The position numbers and the translations under genes were made by a program. 64,000 nucleotides of DNA from Megalobrama amblycephala. Its lineage: Eukaryota > Chordata > Actinopteri > Cypriniformes > Xenocyprididae. Positions within the stretch are counted from its first letter, which is position 1. Each line of letters begins with the position of its first letter. The stretch covers positions 42,623,330 through 42,687,329 of the forward strand of contig NC_063044.1 of assembly GCF_018812025.1 (NCBI RefSeq). The letters are read 5' to 3'. The notes below the pieces were generated by a model, which searched no databases, was not told the origin of the DNA, and saw nothing but the letters and a program-made list of their open reading frames with translations. Shown one piece after another: positions 55,461-64,000 of this stretch.

Positions 55461-56205
55461 AGATCGACGGCGCTTCGGATTTCAGGCTAGTATTTTTGTT
55501 TTGCCTCAATACTTTAATAAAAAGAAAATGTATATGATACTATATTATTAATATAATAAACTTGCCTGACAATATTGTTGACATGGTTACACACCTATAG
55601 TTGTGAAATTTTCCCAGTCAGACGTCACTCATTTGTTGGGGCGGTGTGAACATGAACATTTTCTCATAGAATTCTAAATCCAACAGCCAACTTGTTAGTT
55701 GGTGTTTGTTGGCATTTGACGGTGCGGTGTGAATTGGCCTTATAAAATGTTGTAGGCTAGGCTATAAAAGGAGAGCTAAAAACCTAACAATTTTTTTTTA
55801 AATGATGCTCAATTTTTTTGTATATTTTCGCTAGGTAGTATTTTTATCTTTCATATATTGACGTGAAGGATCTTGGCAAGCGCTACAGCTCAAGCTGCCC
55901 CCCAGCAAACAAAAAAAGGTCCCCAGAACGTCCCCTGAATGGCCTCTGCGAACGTCCCCCGAACGTCCATGTGTAGGGTCCTCTGGCTGTCCCGGGGACG
56001 TCCGCAAAGACGTCCTCCGGACGTTCACGGGGACGTTCACAGGACGTTCAGCGGCCATTCGGGACGTTTAGGGGACTTTCGATTAAGTCCTCTTATTGTT
56101 TTTTATTTTACTTCTAGGTTAACAAAAGAACACAAACACGTTGTAAGGAGAAAAATACATTTATTTATTTATAATAAATGACCAGTTTCATAATTGTTGT
56201 GCTCT

Positions 56206-56248
<43 letters not shown>

Positions 56249-57517
56249 GCAGTTGTGCACGCGCGTCTCTCGTTGTCAGCTGTGGTAGTCCGATGGCAGT
56301 TTTTTCGATGGCTTCTAACCTAAAACGACAAAATGAACACATTCAATAATGTTTCAGGTATCGTTTGTCTATTAAGAAACATTTGTTACTGACAATTTGG
56401 ATTCGTGAGACCAAGATTAGTGTACATTTGAAGATAGGCCGTAACGGTCAGCCGCGACGGACAACAACTTCAGCAAACGTTTGTAAATGTAATCTTGTCG
56501 TATAATTTAAACTTTACAAGATAAACAGTGGTTATGGTAGCTAATGTCTGCTAAACTAAAATTTAAAATACCTTTTTGACCGACGAAAGAGAAAACTCAG
56601 GGCCTCATCTGAGAAAATCACCGGCAGGACCGTTAACTGTCTACGCAGCCGAGCGTTGCCATGGATACATGCGCGTAACCTAAATAATGACGTCACTCGA
56701 TCGTCACTTGCTTGTATCTCACAGTGTGGCTATATTACACTTTTTGCCACATGCTATACCTTTCTTATGTGTAAAAATTAAAGTAATTTTTTTTAAATAA
56801 CTTTTCTTTAATAAAACCATGTTTGACAGGTATTTATGGGTATAGGAATTGTCTTACCTGTGTTATTTTCCAATTTCTTTGCCAGCAAAGTGCTTTTCCA
56901 TTCTTCATCTTTTCTTTGGCTGCATTCATCAGTTGAAGTCAATAACATTATTTTAGAGCTCAAGTTCAGGGTGATTGGGACACTTTTTACCATTGAGATG
57001 ACTTGGATAAAATGTCCCATTCTTATATTATCCCACATCTTATATTCAGTAGCCTACTATTGGGGGGCATCATGATTTTGAGGTTTAAGATGATAACTGC
57101 TGAAAGCACACATGATCTGATGACATCTTTAATTAGTTAGTAGGTTGAAGTTACTCCATTATTTTTTCCCATAGGCTAACATGAAAGTTGTTCATTTTTA
57201 ATATTTACTTCATTTTACAATGAATGGGTCATTCTACAGAAAAGTCAACTTTTCTGTCCCTTTACAGAAATATTACACTTGAAAACACTTTTTTTATATT
57301 GAAAACATTTTTTTTTTTTTTATATTTTAATATGAAACAATATTTGAACAATTAAACCTTCTTGCGCATCAATGTGGCAGTATTTGTTTTTTAATTATAA
57401 AAATTCCAAACAGCACAGAAGTGCTCGTCCCCACAGTCATGTGGGAAAGTGCTTTATTTTGAGCTCAGAAACAGGGTTTAAATACAATAATGTATGCATA
57501 ACTGTCAAATATATTAT

Positions 57518-57978
57518 TGTCACAGACACGTCAGGTTCCACCTCACTTCCTTACCCACGCACTCAATCACCAGCATACTAATCACCACCACCTGAAGATC
57601 ATCAGCACCATCATCACCACCACTATAAAGCCACCACACTCACACACACTCACTGTCCGGTCTCTATTGCACTACAGCACTTGTATGCTTACCTCAAGGA
57701 CTCCCAACGACTTACTTACCTGCTCCAGCGATCTCCTTCATCTCCTTCGTCTCCTGTTCTCCTCGTGTGCCTACCTGCCTGTGTGTGTGAGTGTCTCCGC
57801 CGTCTCCCTCCAGTGCAACTCCTCTCCAGCATCTACAAGTTTAAAAAGGACAGTTTTACATTCCATTCATCTCTCAAGTACTACTTATCTGCTTGCTATC
57901 ACCCAGTGCTCAGCTCATTGTGAAATAAAACTCACCTGGTTTGCTTTTACCTCTGTCTCCGTGTCTCTGTACGTAACA
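57518..57978 (+). repeat. 5' LTR of the chromovirus
   Basis: 461 bp. TATAAA at 57,624-57,629, probable transcription start about 57,650-57,655, AATAAA near 57,923. U5 ends GTAACA. Confidence 0.95.
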
Positions 57979-57989
57979 GAAGACCGGAC
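57655..57989 (+). promoter_or_regulatory. Probable self-priming pair of the chromovirus
   Basis: GTCCGGTCT (57,655-57,663), about 30 bp after the TATA box and so at the expected RNA 5' end, is exactly complementary to AGACCGGAC (57,981-57,989), 2 nt after the 5' LTR. No tRNA-type primer site (TGG...) is present there. Tf1/sushi-group elements are known to prime reverse transcription with their own RNA 5' end. Confidence 0.6.
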
Positions 57990-58006
57990 CTTAACAACTT
58001 CACAGC

Positions 58007-61000
58007 ATGAGCACCAACGATCCATTTCAAGAGCTCGTGGACGCGCTGCGCCGAGCACTCACACCACAGCCATCATCACCGTCATCCATCAACGCGGCTG
58101 CTTCCGCACCCACCATCACCGCTTCTTCCCCGGCATTCACCGCCAGTCCCATGGCCAAACCGGCGCCCTACAGTGGATCGGCGGAGGAATGCAGCGGATT
58201 CCTTCTCCAATGCGAACTGGTCCTGGAGATGCAGCCGCACCTCTACACTACCGACACAGCTAAAATAGCATTTAGCATTTCGCAACTGCAAGGTAAGGCC
58301 CTGCAATGGGCAGACTCCCTGTGGACACAGAAGGGCCCTGTTGTCAAGTCTTACACGGCGTTCGTCTCTCACTTCCGTGAGGTCTTCGGGAAACCTCTGG
58401 CAGACTCTTCGACTGGTGAGAAACTCTATAATCTGAAGCAAAGGAATCTATCTGTTAACGATTATGCCTTGCAGTTCCGAACGCTAGCGGCCACCAGCGG
58501 ATGGAATGAACAAGCCCTCATCACGACTTTCCGTCAGGGGTTGGAACCCAACGTGCGGCTGCATCTCGCTGCATACGAGGACTCGATGGGACTAGAACGC
58601 TTCATCCAACTCGCCATCCGCGTGGGTTCTCGTATGCAGTCGTGTCTCTTAGAGCACCAGGGCCAGTCATCCACCACCAACCTCCTCCGTCGGTCCGAGC
58701 CCGTCAGCCCTCCAGAACCAGCCACCGAACCCATGCAAATAGATCATTCATGTCTCACACCGAATGAAAGACAAAGAAGGCTGACCCTAAATCTGTGTTT
58801 ATACTGTGGATCTCCAGGGCATGTAATCTCCACATGCCCAACTCGTCCTCCTCGGCCCGTGGTGAGTGCAATTTTCCCCTCCATTCAGAAGATGAAACCA
58901 CTCACTACTATTGTAATTCTTACTGCTGCAAATGCCTCTATTCCAGTGGTGGCGCTCCTCGACTCAGGGTCAGCAGGAAATTTCATCTCAGGAACCCTCT
59001 GTCGTCAACTCAAGCTCAAGATCTCCCCGTCTCCGACTAGCTATCAAATCCACTCCATCACGGGCAAACCCCTGAGCCGTAAGAATATCCGTCATTGTGT
59101 GGGACCTCTTCAACTCTGTGTCGGCATCCTGCATACGGAGAAGATACATCTGCTGATTCTGGAGGAATCCACCGCTGACGTGGTTCTAGGGCGCCCGTGG
59201 CTGGAACAACACAACCCCACCATCTCTTGGCGCACGGGCGAAGTCCTGAAGTGGGGCGACCACTGCTTCCCAGACTGTTTCCCAGCGCTTCCCGTTCCGA
59301 AATCTCCACGCTCCAAGTCTCTCGCCATCAATGCCACGTCCATCGAAAGCCCTGTAGAGAAGCGCTCTGTGGATGTTCCCCCGGACTACGCCCCCTTCAG
59401 TGACGTCTTCTGCCCGCAACGCGCCTCCAAGCTTCCTCCACACCGGCCATGGGACTGTGCCATCGATCTGCTACCGGGTGAGCCAGTGCCCAGGGGACGC
59501 ATCTACCCCCTATCACTACCGGAGGAGAAGGCCATGGAGGAATACATCAAGGAGGCACTCGAACAAGGTTACATCCGCCCGTCTACTTCCCCTGCTGCTT
59601 CAAGCTTCTTTTTTGTGGCTAAGAAGGACGGAGGCTTGAGGCCCTGCATTGATTACCATGCCCTCAACAAGATCACCATCAAGTTCCGCTACCCACTTCC
59701 CCTCGTCCCAGCGGCCCTGGAACATCTCCGCGGTGCCACTGTGTTCACTAAGTTGGACCTCCGCAGCGCGTACAACCTCATCCGGATACGTGAGGGGGAC
59801 GAGTGGAAGACCGCCTTTGTCACGCCCACCGGACACTACGAGTATCTCGTCATGCCGTATGGCCTGGTCAACGCCCCCTCCGTATTCCAGGACTTCATAC
59901 ACGAGGTGCTCCGGGAGTTTCTCCACAAGTTCGTACTGGTATATATTGATGACATCCTCATCTACTCCCGGAGCTTGGCCGAACATCGCCACCACGTTGC
60001 GGAGGTCCTCCAACGCTTACGGCAATTCCATCTCTTCCTTAAAGCGGAAAAGTGCTCCTTCCACCAGCCCTCTGTCCATTTCCTGGGGTATATAATTGAT
60101 CACAGTGGCATCCGGATGGACGAGGGGAAGGTCTCCGCTATCCAGTCCTGGCCCATTCCATCAACAATCAAAGAACTCCAACGCTTCCTAGGTTTCTCCA
60201 ACTTCTACCGCCGATTTATCAAGAACTACAGTACCATCGTCAGTCCACTCACCAACCTACTCCGTCATCAGCCCAAGTCTCTGTCCTGGTCCCAACAAGC
60301 CACCAACGCCTTCGAGACCCTTAAAAGAGCCTTCACAACCGCTCCCCTCCTCGTCCACCCTAACCCAGATCTCCCATTCGTCGTGGAAGTGGACGCCTCC
60401 ACCACCGGAGTGGGAGCGGTTCTTTCACAGCAGCAGGGGACACCAAGTAGACTCCATCCATGCGCCTTCTTCTCCCGCAAGCTCAACCCGGCGGAGGTCA
60501 ACTATGACATCGGTGACCGCGAACTCCTGGCCGTCAAACTTGCCCTTGAGGAGTGGAGGCATTGGTTGGAGGGGGCTACTCATCCCTTTCAAGTTCTCAC
60601 TGATCATAAGAACCTAGAATATCTGAAAGCTGCCAAAAGGCTCAACCCTCGTCAAGCTCGCTGGGCCATGTTCTTCTCAAGGTTCAACTTCTCAATCTCT
60701 TATCGCCCTGGTTCTAAGAATACCAAAGCTGACGCCTTGTCTCGTCTCTACTCCCCTGAAGAAAAGCCTGAAGTTCCTGAAACAATTCTACCGGAGTCCA
60801 TCTTCGTAAACCCGATCCAGTGGTCCGAGGAAACCATACCCTCCTCCAATGCCTCCACACGCACTCCGCCGGGTTGCCCCCAAGGCTTGCAATACGTCAC
60901 ACGGGCACGTCGCACTCCACTCCTGCATAATACCCACTCTTCACTTGGCACTGGCCACCCGGGGGCCAATGAGACCCTCTCGTTGCTTAAACAACGCTTC

Positions 61001-62743
61001 TGGTGGCCCAACATGGCCAACGATGTCAGGAGGTACGTGCAGGGCTGCAGGGAGTGCGCCATCTCAAAGAGCCCACGCCATCTTCCCACCAGCAAGCTTC
61101 TTCCTCTGCCCGTTCCTGAGAGACCCTGGTCACACCTGGGAGTGGACTTCGTCACTGACCTCCCTGAGTCTGACGGTCACACATGCATCCTGGTGGTAGT
61201 AGACCGCTTCTCAAAGTCCTGCCGTCTGATACCCCTGGAGGGTCTACCTACTGCCATGGCCACTGCTGAGTTGATGTTTAACCATGTGTTTCGCTATTAC
61301 GGAATTCCTGAAGACCTAGTCTCCGACAGAGGACCCCAATTCGTCTCTCACGTTTGGAAAGCCTTCTTCTCCCTCCTGGGTGTGACCGTCAGCCTGTCAT
61401 CTGGGTACCACCCTCAGTCGAACGGGCAGACGGAACGGAAGATTCAGGAGATAGGCCGCTTCCTGCGTACCTTCTGTCACGGCCACCAGAACTCCTGGAA
61501 CCAGTACCTGAGTTGGGCCGAGTACGCACAGAACTCCCTCCGCCAAGCCACAACTGGACTAACACCCTTCCAGTGCGTACTCGGCTACCAACCCCCACTG
61601 TTCCCCTGGGATGGGGAACCCTCCAACGTCCCTGCAGTCGACTACTGGTTCCGGGAGAGCGAGAGGGTTTGGGACTCAGCTCACCACCAACTGCAGAGAG
61701 CCCTGCGCAGACGCAAGATGGCAGCCGACCTTCGGCGCTCCGACGCTCCAGTATACCAACCGGGGCAGAAGGTCTGGCTGTCCACCAGGGACATCAGGAT
61801 GCGTCTGCCCTGCAAGAAGCTGAGTCCCCGCTTCATTGGCCCGTTCACCATCCTTCGGCAGATCAACCCCGTCACCTACCGACTCCAACTCCCTCCACAG
61901 TACAGTAGGATTCACCCCACATTTCATGTATCACTGCTGAAACCTCACCACCCTTCTGTTGTTCCCTCCACAGAACCTGACGTGACAGCCGCCGAGCCCC
62001 CCCTTCCACTCATCCTGGAGGACGGCACAGCTTACGTGGTTCGAGAGATCCTGGACTCCCGGCGCCGTGGTGGTCGACTCGAGTATCTCGTCGACTGGGA
62101 AGGCTATGGCCCCGAGGAACGCTCATGGGTCCCCAAGAATGATATCCTTGATCCTATTCTGTTACAGACCTTCCACACCAACCACCCAGACAGACCTGCT
62201 CCACGCCCCAGAGGAAGACCACCACGATGTCGGGGTCCGCGGCCCTCAGGAGCGGGCCGTGGGAGGGGGGTACTGTCACAGACACGTCAGGTTCCACCTC
62301 ACTTCCTTACCCACGCACTCAATCACCAGCATACTAATCACCGCCACCTGAAGATCATCAGCACCATCATCACCACCACTATAAAGCCACCACACTCACA
62401 CACACTCACTGTCCGGTCTCGTTTGCACTACAGCACTTGTATGCTTACCTCAAGGACTCCCAACGACTTACTTACCTGCTCCAGCGATCTCCTTCATCTC
62501 CTTCGTCTCCTGTTCTCCTCGTGTGCCTACCTGCCTGTGTGTGTGAGTGTCTCCGCCGTCTCCCTCCAGTGCAACTCCTCTCCAGCATCTACAAGTTTAA
62601 AAAGGACAGTATTACATTCCATTCATCTCTCAAGTACCACTTATCTGCTTGCTATCACCCAGTGCTCAGCTCATTGTGAAATAAAACTCACCTGGTTTGC
62701 TTTTACCTCTGTCTCCGTGTCTCTGTACGTAACAATTATGTAA
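58007..62743 (+). CDS. Chromovirus Gag-Pol polyprotein
   Basis: Single open frame of 1578 codons from an ATG 28 nt after the LTR. Order: Gag capsid-like region (about 50-220), CCHC knuckle (Cys264, Cys267, His272, Cys277), aspartic protease (DSG, Asp319), reverse transcriptase (YIDD, 646-649), Ty3-type RNase H (Asp796 in VEVDAS), integrase with HHCC zinc finger (about 975-1025) and catalytic Asp1047, Asp1107, Glu1143 (35-residue spacing between the last two), and a chromodomain (about 1340-1395; [18 protein letters not shown]). All catalytic residues are present and no internal stop occurs. The frame does not stop before the 3' LTR but runs through it to a TAA in flanking DNA, adding about 155 LTR-encoded residues. 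Gag and Pol are in one frame, as in Tf1/sushi elements. It copies and inserts its own RNA; the chromodomain probably steers integration. Confidence 0.95.
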   Translation: MSTNDPFQELVDALRRALTPQPSSPSSINAAASAPTITASSPAFTASPMAKPAPYSGSAEECSGFLLQCELVLEMQPHLYTTDTAKIAFSISQLQGKALQWADSLWTQKGPVVKSYTAFVSHFREVFGKPLADSSTGEKLYNLKQRNLSVNDYALQFRTLAATSGWNEQALITTFRQGLEPNVRLHLAAYEDSMGLERFIQLAIRVGSRMQSCLLEHQGQSSTTNLLRRSEPVSPPEPATEPMQIDHSCLTPNERQRRLTLNLCLYCGSPGHVISTCPTRPPRPVVSAIFPSIQKMKPLTTIVILTAANASIPVVALLDSGSAGNFISGTLCRQLKLKISPSPTSYQIHSITGKPLSRKNIRHCVGPLQLCVGILHTEKIHLLILEESTADVVLGRPWLEQHNPTISWRTGEVLKWGDHCFPDCFPALPVPKSPRSKSLAINATSIESPVEKRSVDVPPDYAPFSDVFCPQRASKLPPHRPWDCAIDLLPGEPVPRGRIYPLSLPEEKAMEEYIKEALEQGYIRPSTSPAASSFFFVAKKDGGLRPCIDYHALNKITIKFRYPLPLVPAALEHLRGATVFTKLDLRSAYNLIRIREGDEWKTAFVTPTGHYEYLVMPYGLVNAPSVFQDFIHEVLREFLHKFVLVYIDDILIYSRSLAEHRHHVAEVLQRLRQFHLFLKAEKCSFHQPSVHFLGYIIDHSGIRMDEGKVSAIQSWPIPSTIKELQRFLGFSNFYRRFIKNYSTIVSPLTNLLRHQPKSLSWSQQATNAFETLKRAFTTAPLLVHPNPDLPFVVEVDASTTGVGAVLSQQQGTPSRLHPCAFFSRKLNPAEVNYDIGDRELLAVKLALEEWRHWLEGATHPFQVLTDHKNLEYLKAAKRLNPRQARWAMFFSRFNFSISYRPGSKNTKADALSRLYSPEEKPEVPETILPESIFVNPIQWSEETIPSSNASTRTPPGCPQGLQYVTRARRTPLLHNTHSSLGTGHPGANETLSLLKQRFWWPNMANDVRRYVQGCRECAISKSPRHLPTSKLLPLPVPERPWSHLGVDFVTDLPESDGHTCILVVVDRFSKSCRLIPLEGLPTAMATAELMFNHVFRYYGIPEDLVSDRGPQFVSHVWKAFFSLLGVTVSLSSGYHPQSNGQTERKIQEIGRFLRTFCHGHQNSWNQYLSWAEYAQNSLRQATTGLTPFQCVLGYQPPLFPWDGEPSNVPAVDYWFRESERVWDSAHHQLQRALRRRKMAADLRRSDAPVYQPGQKVWLSTRDIRMRLPCKKLSPRFIGPFTILRQINPVTYRLQLPPQYSRIHPTFHVSLLKPHHPSVVPSTEPDVTAAEPPLPLILEDGTAYVVREILDSRRRGGRLEYLVDWEGYGPEERSWVPKNDILDPILLQTFHTNHPDRPAPRPRGRPPRCRGPRPSGAGRGRGVLSQTRQVPPHFLTHALNHQHTNHRHLKIISTIITTTIKPPHSHTLTVRSRLHYSTCMLTSRTPNDLLTCSSDLLHLLRLLFSSCAYLPVCVSVSAVSLQCNSSPASTSLKRTVLHSIHLSSTTYLLAITQCSAHCEIKLTWFAFTSVSVSLYVTIM
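62274..62734 (+). repeat. 3' LTR of the chromovirus
   Basis: 461 bp, differing from the 5' LTR at five positions. Confidence 0.95.
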
Positions 62744-64000
62744 ATGACATAAAAAAACAAAAACAAATGCTGAATAAATATTATAAAATATATATATAAA
62801 AAAAAACCCTGGTGTTGTGTAACTGGTGTTACCTTTAACAAAAATCTCTTATTTTGAAATAAAAATCACACTGTTGACATCAATTGACTACCTTCTTCCT
62901 ATTTCCTGAAGATCCATGAAGAAAGACACATGGAAAGTCCACTATCTCTTTTCAGTTATCAGAAATTTTAATTAGAAAATCATAATTTCATATGAAGCTT
63001 TTAGTTGAAGTCACTGGTGTGACCTACTTTATTATTAGGGAATTTTAAAAAACTAGAATACAAATGGATTAAACTACTTAATTTAGTGGATATACCATGA
63101 TTGACAACATGTGGATTGATACCTTGCAGAAGCCATAAAATGCATTTTTCATGAAAAATGTCACTGGTGTTACTGTCACTGGTGTTGTTTATAGAAAAAA
63201 AAAACTTTATTCAAAGCTATTTATTTAGTTATTTTGCATAAAATAGCACTAAATAATGTGATTCTAACTTTTTTTCCTATTGTTAATCCTCCTTTGGTCA
63301 GATATGGCTAAATTGAGGGTATTTGGCTAAACTGAGAAGCTGAGAAGCAGCGATTTTACGGACAGCGTATTTTACAGACATTTTTAAAATGTTGTTTATG
63401 ATCTTTTACTGACTGCTTTCACTAAGTGTCAATGAAAAGTCTTTGATTGTATAAAAAAATGTAAAAAATTTAGTCTCCTCTCCTTGATTATAGTTGAAGA
63501 ATAAGTAGGCTATCTTTGGTCGTATCTGTCACTGGTGATTCATTGTGTCACTGTTGTTACTGTTTTTTGTCTGTCTCATTAAATAAAATGTGTCATATGT
63601 GACATGATAATACTTTTACATTCATTGAATTCTGCTAAACTCAAGAATTAAGATGTAAAGGATTGCATTACTTGTTTATAACTGTTTTTCAAATATTTCC
63701 ATTGTTATAGCAAATACATGCATAATTAAATTAGCATAATTCAATCACTTTTAACTAACCTGATTGAAAAAAAAAAAAACACATAATCTCCTTATTTTTT
63801 TCATTATCTTTTTTTCTGTAACTCTGACTGCATGTGCTGAAAAAAAATGAGAAATATCATTTCATAAAAATGTTTAAAATGCCAGAGAAGTATGGTAACA
63901 CCAGTGACAAAAAAATGGTACATGCTGTCTTTAAATGCACAAAATAATAATAATAATAATAATAATAAATCATAAAGCTGTCATTTGTATTCATAAAGTC

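Larger units (their letters stand above)
48402..55740. mobile_element. Element with AGGCCAATTCACACCGCACC ends
   Basis: Inverted ends AGGCCAATTCACACCGCACC at 48,402 and 55,740, then CAACAGCCAAC-type subterminal words on both sides; TAT flanks each end. About 7.3 kb including a nested copy of the iteron-rich element. No transposase seen. Confidence 0.65.
47862..55872. mobile_element. Outermost inverted-repeat layer of the 48-56 kb nest
   Basis: Arms 47,862-47,955 and 55,800-55,872 are inverted copies (CCTTCACGTCAATATA, GAAAGATAAAAA, AAAATATACAAAAAA). Everything between 48,402 and 55,740 was inserted later. A duplicated TGATTTGGCACATT block occurs at 47,738 and 48,249. Confidence 0.55.
57518..62734 (+). 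mobile_element. Complete Ty3/gypsy chromovirus (Tf1/sushi-like), TSD ATTAT
   Basis: 5217 bp. LTRs 57,518-57,978 and 62,274-62,734 are both 461 bp, TGTCACAG...GTAACA, and differ at 5 positions by eye (about 1.1%). ATTAT is duplicated at 57,513-57,517 and 62,735-62,739; the matching empty site exists once in copy 1 of the host element (50,350-50,354). A purine tract (GGGAGGGGGGTAC) precedes the 3' LTR. One long ORF encodes gag-pol with chromodomain. Confidence 0.96.
55901..64000. mobile_element. 3.5-kb iteron-rich DNA element, copy 2, split by a retrotransposon and cut by the window end
   Basis: Starts CCCAGCAAACAA at 55,901 and matches copy 1 almost base for base to 57,517, then resumes at 62,735 to the window end. 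About 0.65 kb including the right iteron zone should lie beyond 64,000. The nested GGGTCATTCTACAG element begins at 57,226. Confidence 0.85.

Noticed and set aside
57517..58263. 248-codon frame beginning at the 5' LTR
   Set aside because: It is LTR sequence read in frame, continuing into the out-of-phase start of gag; it mirrors the LTR tail of the main ORF.

Overview
The window is nuclear DNA of a teleost fish, most likely a cyprinid (carp, barb or minnow group). This rests on an intron-containing fish-type TRIM gene, GT-AG introns, long AT and GT microsatellites, and dense nested transposons whose terminal sequences resemble common cyprinid interspersed families. The species assignment is inference. 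Nothing prokaryotic is present.

Layout. Bases 142-7145 (minus strand) hold a complete six-exon TRIM35/A33-like E3 ligase gene: RING, B-box, coiled coil and PRY-SPRY, 453 codons, with all splice sites canonical and an ISRE-like element just upstream. Bases 7.2-19.6 kb are repeats: an L2-like LINE end, palindromic and TTAA-bounded DNA elements, a hAT-type MITE with 8-bp target duplication, an LTR-like block, and a decayed low-complexity reading frame. Bases 19,639-32,385 (minus) hold the first three exons of a decayed BED-finger/hAT-transposase-like (ZBED) gene. Its two introns, originally about 80-90 bp, have been filled by a 10.4-kb element inserted exactly at a splice donor and by a 1.9-kb element carrying a P2X7-C-terminal-like exon.

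Bases 32.8-42.8 kb hold two short non-autonomous LTR elements with perfect 5-bp target duplications (GTTGG; TCTAT). The second encodes a gag-like protein and sits inside a decayed Tc1 palindrome, itself inside a larger inverted repeat. An inverted pair of Penelope-like 3' ends follows, flanking a TTAA-bounded element. Bases 43,787-45,204 (plus) hold the best candidate for something undescribed: a two-exon gene for a 432-residue Ala/Gly-rich, multi-hydrophobic protein with an octapeptide and an 11-residue repeat tract and very strong A-ending codon use.

Bases 46-64 kb are nested DNA transposons. Two near-identical copies of a 3.5-kb element rich in ACGT-core iterons start at 48,702 and 55,901. 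The second copy is split by a young, complete Ty3/gypsy chromovirus (57,518-62,734) with identical-length 461-bp LTRs, an ATTAT duplication, a single gag-pol frame with chromodomain, and a probable self-priming signal.

Only the TRIM gene and the 43.8-kb gene look like host genes that could be expressed intact. Most of the rest records successive insertions whose order can be read from the nesting.
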